NCBI GenBank assembly: GCA_910574455.1
Contig: CAJSYZ010000005.1
Span: forward strand, 5,332,001-5,396,000
Direction of reading: 5' to 3'
From: Trichaptum fuscoviolaceum
Taxonomy: Eukaryota; Basidiomycota; Agaricomycetes; Hymenochaetales; Trichaptaceae
DNA: 64,000 nt
In this document: positions 21,023-32,092 of the stretch, piece after piece
Position numbering within the stretch: position 1 is the stretch's first letter
How the letters are laid out: each line of letters begins with the position of its first letter
Made by a program: the position numbers and the translations under genes
The notes under the pieces: model-generated
What the model was told of the DNA's origin: nothing
What the model saw: only the letters and a program-made list of their open reading frames with translations
The model's database searches: none

Positions 21023-24000
21023 TTGAGAGATCGGCTTTCGGAGGTTGTTGTAGGGATAATGACAATATCAGTGACAGGTCAGATGATAGAGAGAACGGAA
21101 AACGCAAAGTCCACACCGTCAAGGCCCTCTGCACAGCGGTACACTGAACGACGAAATGACGCGCGACTGGAAAGCGAGATTGAAGAAGCTCACCGTTGTG
21201 CAATCAGAAATGCCGTCCGCGGTCATAAGTTTAGTCGTACGGCCGAGCGCGCTAGAGAGGCTTTGGTTGAGGAGGCGTCGTTGTTAGAAGGCGAGTCGAG
21301 ACAGTTACTAGAGGCAGCAGTCGTGGAAGCGGAGGAGGTGGGAAGGAGAGATGGCGGGTCTTCATGTTCAGCTATGCTAGAAGTGGAGGAGGAACGGAGA
21401 GGGGCGGGACCATCAGCTACAGCAATGTTAGATGTGGAAGAGGAAGAGAGCAGGGAAGCCGGCCCTTCGACTGTGATGTTTACGGGAGTGGATGACGAGG
21501 TAGATCAGGATTGGAAGATGAAGTTGGAACGACTGTCGAAAGACGAGATCATGGCAGCTCTTGATCGTGTTGGTGCCCGAGATTTCAGTTTCCTGAACGG
21601 TGAAGGAAATGATAGTTTTGTGGAAGAAGTGAGCAAGTTGGGAGGAGAATATCGACGAGCGTTGGAATTCGCGACGATGGAGAAGGAGAGGAACACGAGA
21701 ACGGTGAGTTTTCTTACTGCAGACAGAATGCGTGCGTTTGACATGAGATTCGATCGTAGGAGCAGGACATCGATCAGGAATGGACGACCAAGTTAAGCAG
21801 CCTTACCCGGGAGCAGATCATGTCGGCAGTACGTGTCGCCGGCGGCCACAAGTTCAGTACTGCGGCGCATCGACTTAAGTCGAAACTTATTGAGGAGGCA
21901 TCGAAGATGCAGGGCGACTTGCGTAGGGTGTTAGAAACGGCAGTCGCAGAGAAGGAGGGCCTGGCAACTGTGAGTGTTAGACGAGTTATTAATAAAAGTA
22001 ATGAAAGACACTGACCAGAAGTAGAGGGAAGTCGCTTCCCGCAGTGCTGCGATCGCGGAACCCGATCGAGACTGGATGAGGGAGTTGGAAAAGCTGTCGC
22101 GAGAGCAGATTGTTGATGCAGTCGCCAATGTCCCAGGCGGGCATAAGTTTGGATACGTTGCGCGACGTAGGAGGGACAGGCTATTGGAGGAGGCGTCACG
22201 ATTAAGTGGCGACTTTCGAGTGGCGCTGGAAGCAGCGATACGGGAAGTCGAGAATGGCGATAACCAACAAGAAGTGTTTGACGAGGATTGGATCGCTAGA
22301 CTAGATCAGTTGTCTCGACCGCAGATAATGAGTGCGCTTCATGGTTATGAGAACTTCAGGATTCGTGGACGAGATAAGCGCGCGCTGCTGGAAAGCGTGT
22401 CAACGTTGGAGGGACCACTGAGAGGGGCTTTGGAGGCCGCCGTAGTCGAACATGAAAGGGGACGGCGCCCGGCGTCTAGTAACATAGGGGGGCCGCGTAC
22501 GAGAGGAAATGGCAGGCGGCGACGCAGGCGACGAGCGCAGGCATCCGCTGCGAGTGAAAGCGATCAAGGGGAAGATGATGAGGAAGGAGGCGAAGATGAT
22601 CGACCTTTGACTACAGCGGAGCGTGTCTTGGCCGCGATCGAAGACTATAATCCTAACATGGATAAGTTTATGGAACTGCCAAGTGAGGAAGACATACGGT
22701 ATCGACACGAATTATATCGCAATGCTACTTGCAATGACGCATTGGCTCAATGCGTATGCGTATGCTGCGCTCGTGAGGTCTGGAGACGTGAGGCGCAGGA
22801 GGTGTTGCTGAGTAGCTTGAAGTTCAAGGATCGGCTTAAGCCGTGGAAATCGCACCCTGCGCATAAGCTGACCGATGGCATGCTTCTTGTCGAGGACAAA
22901 TTAATGGAAACTCCGGAAGGTACGGCAGGGATGTTTTGCGATGAGTGCTTCAGGAAAGTGCAATCGAAGAAGACACCGCCATTGTCACTCGCGAACAATA
23001 TGTGGATCGGAGATGTTCCTGAGGAGATCCGTTGTCTTACGGTGCCGGAGCAAATGCTTATAGCTCTGCACTACCCACGCTGCTTCGTATTCAAGTTGTT
23101 TCCTAAGAACAGAGGGGTGGGTGACCCCGAGTCTTTGCAACGAGGCATGGTTGGCAATGTCACTACATACGCTCAAAATGCTAACGACATCGCGAAAATG
23201 GTGGAAGGAAAGCTGATGCCGCGCCCACCCAAGCTCTTAGCGTCTGTCATCGCCGTGTCATTCATAGGATTGGGGAAACTACCGAAAAAGTGGTTGAAGG
23301 GTACCTTTCGCGTTCGTCGAGCAGCAGTACATGATGCGTTGCGGTGGTTGAAGGCCAATAATCCCATGTATGAAGACATTGAGATATCAGAGGAGGCCCT
23401 AAATTTGTTACCGGAAGATGCCATTCCTGACGCCATTCTAGCCAATGTGCGACAGGAGGAGTCGAATTACATAGCAGAGCGGGAAAGAGAGACGTATGTT
23501 CCTGGTGACGATGAGGACACTCTTCCGACGAGCAATGCTGAAAACGAGGTCGTGGATGAGACACCAGTTGAGGTAGATGAGGACGATAGAAGGCGGGTAT
23601 CTGCTACTATCGAAGAAGAAGGCGATGAGGACGACGGTAAGTCGCGCAGTGGTGACAGGGGAGACGAGACTAACGATTCAGAAATTAGAAAATGACGGAG
23701 ACGGTGAACCGGACGTCATACCGATCCAGGCACTTGGGACGAGCGATACTGATATGAATTCTCTGTCGTCGAATGAATTATTGATCTGGGCTCTTGCAAA
23801 TTCGGCAGGTGGGGAGGAGGGTGGCTATGCTAATCGACATGGACGAACTCCTGTTAACATGTTCGGGAGGACTGGGGAAGGTAAGCGCTGGGTAACATTA
23901 TACCAGACTTCGCGCTAATGTACTGTGATTGACATGCTCAGGTGATGAAGTAGATGAGAAGACACGAAATCCATTGGCAGCCGCGTACCCAGGACTGTTC

Positions 24001-27000
24001 CCATACGGTGTGGGAGGAATTGAAGCAGATCGACCGCAGACAGTATCATTCGCGCAGCACGTGAAATGGGCTCTACAATATCATGATCGGCGTTTCCGTA
24101 CGCATAATTCGTTCCCCTTTGTGGTATTTGGAATCCAGCAGAGGCGCGATATTCTGAGGTCGGCGAGGCTGCAGATGTTGAAGCGGAATTTCTTACGAGA
24201 TGCTCGTGCGATCACGTCCATTACTGCTGAGGATATACAGAAAGCGGTGGCCGAGATCCAAGCGAACCAGAAGCCTTCCGATGACAGACTGAAAAGGCTC
24301 AACGAAATGGTCTTCGGTTGCGGGGGGCGTGTTATGGGATCTAACGAGACACGTGCAGGCTATCGAAGCGAGATTTGGGCGACTTCGGTGTGGAAGAGAC
24401 CGATGAACCTGTGGATAACGATCAACCCCAACGATCTGCATGATCCACTTGTGCAAGTACTTGCAGGGGAGCAGATTGATATGGACAGGTTCAATCGTAG
24501 ATTTGGGCCGGATGCGCGCAAGCGTGCTCGCAACGTTGCGTTTGATCCGTATGCGGCTGCGAAGTATTTCAACATGACTGTAAACTTGGTACTGGAGAAA
24601 CTGTTTGGGATAAAGGCAGGTCAAGGGCGCGTGACGTCTGAAATGGGTTTGCTGGGAAAGCTTAGTGCGTACTACGGTGTAGTAGAGGCACAAGGGCGAG
24701 GGTCGCTGCACTTGCATATGTTCGTTTGGTTGGAGGATTCTCCAAGTTCAGACGAAATGGTGAAAGAGCTCGAGAGTTCGGAAGAGTTCAGGAACCGGAT
24801 CGAAGCCTACATAGATCGCAATATCCAGGCTCATGTGCCAGGATTATCGACAAAGGAAGAGATACAGTCCGTGCCTAGGGAAGCGGATTTAGCTTATTCA
24901 CGTCCTCTGGATCCAAGTAGTCCGCATTATGAGGAAGAAAAGAGGGAACTATTGAAGAAGGTCGTTAGGTCGCAGCAGATTCACACATGCTCGCGCAACA
25001 CATGCCTTATAAAACAACGCAACGGCGTCATAGCTTGCAAGCGCAGGGCACCGTTTGCGCTTTCCGACCGGGCGTACATTAAACCAAATGGCGAATGGGG
25101 ACCGAAAAGGGAGTTCGAGTATATGAATGCCTTCCAACCTGAGACGATTGTGGACATTAAATGCAACTTGGACAATAAGCTCGTTATCTTTGGCAGGGAC
25201 ACTAAGGATCTGGGCTGGTACGTCACGAACTATATGACAAAAGGTCAGAACAACAGCTTCAATTACTCGGCGCTCGTTGCGCGAGGTGTCATGTACGACT
25301 TACGGCACAAAGATCCCAAGTATATTGGGGATGTCTTGCAGCAAGGACGTCAACTGTTGACACGTTGCTCTAATGCTATAAACTATGAGCAGGAGTTGTC
25401 GGCGCCTCAGGTTATATCGTACCTCATGGGCTGGGGTGATGTGTACAGGTCGCACAGATATACACCATTGTACTGGTTTGCCGTTGCAAGTGCTTTGAAA
25501 CGGAAGTATCCGGAGTTGCGAACGCGTAAAAAGTAAGTGAACAGCAAACTTGGGTGCGTTTGAAAACTGATGGGGTTTCGGAAGTGCGAATGATCAGGAA
25601 GAAGCTAGGCACAATGACGCCATGGATGTTGATGGGATGACAAACGGAGACGCAGAGGAAGAGGGCGACGTTTCAGGACATCTGACGGGCCCAACGGGTG
25701 AAATGCAAGGAGAGTCAGAACGAGGGATGGATGTCAATGACACGCCTGCGCTGGAAGGCCAGGAAGCAGAAGGACGACTGGCGGCAGAGGAGAGAGAAGG
25801 AGAGGGAGAAGGAGAAGGAGAAGGAGGAGGAAATGATGACGAGAGCGTGGACGAGGAGCAGTACCCCACAGAGGTGAGTGGACCATTATGAATGACATGA
25901 AGACATAGGGATTAATATTGTGATACAGAATATTAGTATCACGTTTGGTAGGGAGGGAATGAACGCTCCGAAGTCGCAGTTACAAGATTACGTGGAACGA
26001 GGGACGGAACTTGCGGCCTTTCCCTTGATATTTTTCGTTGCAGATACGTACGAAGAACGTATTAAAAGCAAAGGTCGAGGACGACGTGCGCGAGTATCGA
26101 CTGATGATGATGAGGTGGATGTGGAAGATGATGCCGATGAAGGGAATGGAGAGGATGCGCGGGAACAGGAGATGGGGGAAGAAGCAGAGGCAATGGAAGT
26201 AGAGGAGGAAGGAGATGGTGTAGAAGGTGGCGACGGTGATGACGCAGGGGAGGGACCGGATATGGTTGGAATGGTAAACGAGGATGAGGAAGATTTCGTA
26301 GAACGAACAGGAAGGAAGCGCCGAAGAGGACGACGACCGAATCAGCGATGCCGCTATTTACAAGGACATCCTAGATGGAATTCTCATCAAAGAGTGGTGC
26401 GTACGCCAGGGCATAATACGATTCCGAAGACAGTGGGGGCATTCTACCCATCGCACGATGACGCGGACCGTCGGGATTTCTTTTATGCGAGCATGCTTGC
26501 ACTATGTAAGCCGTGGCGAAATCTGGGTGACCTGAAGGGAGAGAACGAAACGTGGGAGTCAGCCTATGATACTTTTATGGAGGGTGCGCCGAAAAGAATT
26601 CACCACATCGTATCGGGAATCAAGTACCATTATGACTGCCGCAGGTCAGCTGCACAACGACGCATTGTCCCTGAGGACAGAGCAGAGCGGGCGCAAGCGC
26701 GAAGAGTCAGAAATGAGTTTGAGGAAATTGTGGAAGCGGTTCAAGATGAGGAGTCCGACTATGAGGACGAGGACGAGGATGGAGAGGAGCGCGAGGAATT
26801 AGAGTTAGCCCGAGCTATCGATGAGGAGCAGAACAGTCGAGAGGAGGTACACGGGAAAGCGGCGCTGGACATTGCAAGACAATGCAATGTGTTCCGTGAC
26901 GCAGCACTACACTGGGAAGTCACTGGACCTCGAGCAGGCGTTGCGACAGGGGATGATTTGATGAACCTGGAAAGATGGCAAGCAGCATTGCAGGCTAGCC

Positions 27001-28736
27001 TGACGTCGGACCAAGCTCAAAGGACAATGGTCGAGGACGCGGATACGGGAACTGTGGCTATGGACAGCGGAGAGGAAGCGACGGTTCAGTACGTCCCGGA
27101 GAATCTAGGGGTGGGGGAGAACGAACTGAGTGCAGTTGATCCATCGCATCTTTTCCCGGAACAACGTCGGGTATACGACATCGTGGACAGGCAGCTGCAG
27201 AAAATGTTAGCAGGGGAATCTCCGGAGCAACTACTCATGCACGTACCGGGAGAAGGAGGTGTTGGGAAATCGAAGGTCATTCAGACCATCACTGAAAACT
27301 TCAAGCGCCGAGGGGTGGAGCACATGTTGGCGAAAGGCGCGTATACTGGGATAGCTGCGTCCTTGATTGGAGGGCGCACACTGCATACGCTGGGCCGAAT
27401 ACCCATAAGACAGCCTAAACCGGAGACGAAACGAAATCCACGTACGGAAAGGATGCTGGCAGAATATTGGTCTACGCGGTCGTTCTTGATCATAGACGAG
27501 ATCTCAATGGTTTCGAAAAAATTGATGGCCGCTCTTTCTGAGAATATAGGAAGGGCACGTGCACACCTGCCTGATCATTCGACGACCAAGCCCTTTGGAG
27601 GATTGAACGTGATCCTTTTCGGGGACATGCATCAATTCCCGCCCGTGTTAGGTGGCGTGTCAAGCGCTTTGTTCGTGCCGACGAGGAGGTGTGATATAGG
27701 GGATAAGAAGAAAAAGGACGCCATAAAGGGACGTAGTATATACTTGCAGTTCGAGACCGTTGTGAAGCTTCGAAAACAAGTTCGAATCGTGGATGAGAAA
27801 TGGAGGAACTTGCTTCAGAAAGCGCGACATGGGAATTGCGGAGCTGACGACATACGATACCTCAGACATCTAATCCTGACGAACCGAGAGTGTCCACCGG
27901 TTGACTTTAGTCAAGCGCCATGGAAGGACGCTGTTCTCATAACGCCGAGGCACTCGGTACGGCGACACTATAATTCCGCCTACGTCAGACAGCATTGCGA
28001 AGATACGAAGACGACGTTGTATATAAGTTCCGCTGCAGACCTGATAAACGGAAGAGCTCTTACAGTGAAGGAGAAACTTGCGGTGCTGGGCTTGAAACAC
28101 GTTCCACTTCCAGGGAAATGCGAGCTGGCTATCGGGGCGAAGGTCATGGTCACATTCAATGTGGAAACGGAGCTTGACATTACAAACGGAAGCCGAGGAT
28201 TTGTTCATGGGATCGTACTTGATGAAAAGGAACCAGTTAGCGAGGGACCGGAGGTTCACCTGAAGTACCCACCTGCCTATATATTGGTGAAGCTCGACCG
28301 AACGAAGGCGCCCAAATTATCGGGATTGCCTGAGGGAGTTGTACCTATCAAACCCATGACCAAAGATATGCTTATCCATGTGAATGGGCGGAAGGTGAAG
28401 GTGACGCGGACGTCTCTCCCCATGACACTTGCATATTCCTTGACAGATTTCCGCGCACAAGGACAAACCATGAACAATATCCTTGTGGACATCGGCTGGC
28501 CACCGTCGGGAGGCTTGACCTCCTTCAATGCCTATGTCGCATTGTCACGGAGCTCCGGAGCGGACACGATCAGGCTCTTGAGAGAATTCGAGCCTAAGTT
28601 GTTTACGAAGCATCCGAGCGAGTATCTAAGGCAGGAGGACAAGCGTCTTGAACGCCTGGACCGGGAAACGAAGGCCAAATGGGACCCTGTTTTCACAAGG
28701 TCAGTGGGAAGTGCAAGCCAAAATAAAGCATACTGA
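21023..28736 (+). CDS. Helitron Rep-helicase, seven exons, apparently intact
   Basis: Exons 21023-21703, 21760-21969, 22025-23636, 23689-23880, 23942-25532, 25585-25873 and 25929-28736 join in phase to 2460 residues. Five copies of a 60-residue helical module (about 21164-22455) come first. A basic linker is followed by a DUF6570-type cysteine region (CVCVCCAREV, MFCDECFRKVQS, IRCLTVPEQMLIALHYPRC). Next is the Helitron Rep domain: YPGLFPYGVGG, the HUH motif in GRGSLHLHMFVW near 24700, and the tyrosine motif YVTNYMTKGQ near 25216. A long acidic linker leads to a Pif1-family helicase: Walker A PGEGGVGKSKVI (27246-27281), Walker B LIIDEISMVS, ILFGDMHQFPPV, then FNAYVALSRSS near 28523. The Rep domain nicks and joins one DNA strand and the helicase unwinds it, for rolling-circle transposition. 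No stop or frameshift was found, so the element may be autonomous. Confidence 0.92.
21164..22455 (+). repeat. five tandem copies of a 60-residue module in the Helitron N terminus
   Basis: Copies at about 21164-21340, 21505-21690, 21772-21955, 22069-22250 and 22284-22460 share the pattern W..xLxxLSREQIMxAV, GGHKF, a basic helix, LLEEASxLxGD and RxALEAAVxE. Introns 1 and 2, both phase 0, fall exactly between modules, so modules match exons. Confidence 0.8.
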
Positions 28737-29321
28737 CTGATTTCATACAGAGAAGCAACTGCGTGAATTGGTTCATCCATGCAATGCTATTTGTGTTATC
28801 CATTCACATCATTGATTTGCGGGCATTACCGCTCATCGACACAGGACATACGGCGCAACGGGAGAAGAGAGCTATCATTGTAAAAGTAACTGTTTTATCC
28901 CGTGTATAAGGCATTTTTTATCATTTATCATATTACATTACAATGGAGGGGACGCAGACGGAACTATAACGACATGAGCGACTGATCAGCGAAAGGACAA
29001 TGTGTGTGCGCTACTATACAATGATGGACGTGCAAGAAAAAGAGCGAAATGGGGGCTACACGCGCTGAACGGGGCGTTGCCCGAGATTGAAAGCGTGAGA
29101 CATACTACTCAGGCTAGTAGTAGTAGTGCCAGTGGTGGATTCTTATTTGGATAGAAAGTTACACGGGTCAAAAGTCGGTTTTTGCTTCCGCATTTGTGTG
29201 ACGTAATGTTCTTTTCTTTCCACTGAACGAGGTTGCTGAAGCAGAAGCGCAAGTAAGAAATGAGATGCAAGGACATTGTATATCATGCTGAGGAGTTAAT
29301 AGCGTGCGTGTAAGAAACGTT
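28737..29321. other. intergenic between Helitron and SPT5-like genes
   Basis: AT-rich stretch without a gene. A weak stem (ACTACT/AGTAGT near 29105-29122) is present, but it is not followed by a CTRR end, so I do not call a Helitron terminus. Confidence 0.5.
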
Positions 29322-30696
29322 ATGAGTGCGGATGTCAATGCGTACGAGAAAGTGAGAAGGTTTTTGGATTTAGAGGCGGAAGTTTATGAAGACGAAGACG
29401 ACGAGGACGACAAGGATGACGAAGGTCAGAGATTCAATGTCAGCAGTATGTGAGAGCGTGAAACTGATGCATGAAATTCAGATGCGTTCATTGTGCAAGA
29501 TGACGAGCAAGATGGTCTGCGACCTGTGGACTATGATGATGCGTACTTGGGTCGAACTCTGCAGACGATGAATGAAGAAGAAGCACATGAACTTGCGGCG
29601 TTATATGAGAAGTTGCGGATGAGGCAGCGTCAGGTTAATGAGGATTTAGATGATGTAGGATACTGGATGGTGCCCGTGCGAGTATGTAGAGCATTACCTT
29701 GAAGTGGTATAGAACGGAAAGCTGAGAAACGTTTTACAGGGCGGTAAAGAGGCAAACACAGCGGAGCGGATGAATGAGCTATTACCGGATGGTATGAGAG
29801 CAGTCGCTATACCGTGGTTCAAGGGACGAGTATACGTGGAGTGCGCAAAATCAATAGTGCCAATCGCGATAGTGAGATTGTGCGTTTCAAGTGTGGAGAC
29901 AGCTTATGTTCACCGACGAATTGAGCGTGTTCCGGACGACGACGGAGAGGTTTTGAAACAGAGCTTGAACGGGAACACTGATAAGTTGATAAGGTTCCAA
30001 TCGGGCTCCTGGGCGAGACTGAGGCGGGGCAAGTTCATGGGAGACATAGTACGAGTACGACGCGCGGAAGACGATTCAGACGTCGTGGAGTTTGAGGTAG
30101 TTCCTCGGCTGTGGGAAAGGACTAGAAAGCGAGGAAGAGGGAAGACAAGAACGGAGCGAGCCCCGCAAGTGTTGTTCTCGCGAGAACTAACGGAAGGATG
30201 GACGGGATTCGATGGGAAACGTCTGCAGCCCGGGGAGGAGCGTGGGTCATGGACGATAGATAACGAAGAACATTACCTTTCGAATGGGTTACGATGCATG
30301 AAAGTAACGGGGCTTCATTTACTGAAACATTGTAAGCCGAATGCGAAGGAGTTGGAGCTGTTTACATTAGCAGGTATTGACACTGTCCGGGAAACGAATC
30401 GAGAATTCGTTCGTGTGCGCGATGAGGTGACAGTGATGAAGGGAAATTTGCGAGGAATCGAAGGACGGGTTACGACAATGAAGGAGGACGTACTGCAGAT
30501 TAAAGTAGCCGGGAAGGGTGATTCAGGCGAGACGGTGTACGATGTGAATATGGAAGAAGTTCGACGCGTATTTCGACAAGGAGATCATGTTCAAGTATGC
30601 ATAGGGAAGAACTTGGGACGTCGAGGAATTGTTATAGAAGTTGGAGAGACGGATGTGACGGTCGTTGACTTCAGCAACAAGCAACAGGTGCGTTAG
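29322..30696 (+). CDS. SPT5-like protein with acidic N terminus and KOW motifs
   Basis: Exons 29322-29424, 29482-29681 and 29740-30696 join in phase to about 419 residues. The N terminus has KVRRFLDLEAEVYEDEDDE, the acidic start typical of SPT5 and of the amplified SPT5-like proteins of agaricomycetes. A NusG-like region follows (IPWFKGRVYVECAKSIVPIA). Three KOW-type segments are then visible: GSWARLRRGKFMGDIVRVRR, DEVTVMKGNLRGIEGRV and GDHVQVCIGKNLGRRGIVIE. SPT5 is a transcription elongation factor that binds RNA polymerase; the role of these derived copies is unknown. The stop at 30694-30696 comes right after a good donor (CAG/GTGCGT at 30687), so splicing into 30795-32092 is possible, although phases did not match at any acceptor I tried. 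It lies on the same strand 585 bases behind the Helitron gene. Confidence 0.75.
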
Positions 30697-30794
30697 CAGG
30701 ACTAGGAGAAAAGGTCATTTTTAAAGTTTTATTGTAGTGGAGTGTTCTGCAAGCGTTCATTGTTAGAGAGGAGGGGGAATACAGGCACAGGAGT

Positions 30795-32092
30795 ATGGCG
30801 ACGCTGTCTAGCGTGAAGTTGGACACGGAAAAGCTCGGCAGGAAGCATCCAGCGCTAGGAAAGTTAGTGTATGTTATACCCGAAGATCGGTTCGCGAGGA
30901 TTGAAGAGGTTGAGGCAGACGGCCTGCACTTCCACGTGCAGAAGAAGAAGGAACGAGGGAGGGATACGGAACACGAACGGCACATTCACGAACAGGCAAC
31001 GCGACGCGAAGACGGAAGCGTGAAAGCGATAGGACGACAGGAGACTGTACAATGGAACGGTACAGATTTACTGGATACGTAAGATGTTGTTAATGACGAG
31101 GAACAATTTACTGATTAGATGAGACTGCAATAGGGATACGTGGCTTCGACTGGACAACACCCATTACAACGAGTGGGAAGACGTGCAGAGGAAATTTATG
31201 GCGTATTTCCGATGTGAAACAGAGAGCGTCGGAAGTGAGCGATACATTGACCGCATGCAGAGGAGTGCGCACGATGTGTTCGTAACGCATAAACTGTACA
31301 AATGCTTTGGAGAATTTATCGGGACGAATGATAAAGGAAAAGCATTGGTGTCGATTAACGGGATACAAGCGCCTATTTCGTTGGAAGCGAAAGAAGTGAT
31401 TTCAATGTGAGAGAAGATGTCGATCATCGATTGTCTAAGCTAATTGAGTTTCTAGGATGACACTGCGAAGACTAGATGGAAGCATCCCGGGAAACTTGAG
31501 AGCGATTCTTTCGCGTTATAGACGACAGATAGGAGTTAGTAGAAGGACGATTGCGTTAAAACGAAAGGCTGTCGTGACGCAAGGGGCAGCGGAAGATCCT
31601 GGAGGGCAGCTCTGCCCTTGCACGATAAAGCATGAGGAAAATCGGAGCACATTCGTTTTGCTGGAATTCTTTGGCATGGTTGTTAAGACTCATTACATTT
31701 TCCTCAGGTTCAGAACGGGATGTAAGACACCTCGGAACGTCGATGGCAGAATAGCGTGGACGACAGAAGCGTCGGATATACGTACAGCGACGTGCAAAAT
31801 ACGTGTATCATACCGACCGAAGGACAGTGCCAACGTCCGCGATGAATATGTGCCACTGAGCAGTCTCGACTTGTGTTCCCCGAGCTTGAAGGAAGATGTG
31901 GCATTGGTTGTTTGGGGTGCAGATGCGGGTAAGATACTCATACCGTCACATTCGGATAGATCGGGAGCATTAGGGCGAAGTGGTATATATTGTAAAAGAG
32001 ACAAAGGAGAGAAGAAGAAGGACGCTATAGTGTATGCGCTGAACTGTCTCACACGAGCACGAGCGATGGAGCAGGGACAGCCACCTGAGTAA
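30795..32092 (+). CDS. 397-residue ORF, probable C-terminal part or partner of the SPT5-like gene
   Basis: Exons 30795-31078, 31134-31406 and 31456-32092 join in phase. Exon 1 has GKLVYVIPEDRFARIEEVEA and a charged stretch. Exon 2 starts DTWLRLDNTHYNEWEDV, like the NTWLRI segment I associate with the C-terminal half of agaricomycete SPT5-like proteins. Exon 3 has a basic region and strand-rich segments (DVALVVWGADAGKILIPS). Taken alone it has its own ATG at 30795. Taken with 29322-30687 it would complete an approximately 800-residue SPT5-like protein, but the junction between them is out of phase. Either there is a missed short exon, a one-base lesion, or two genes. Confidence 0.6.
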
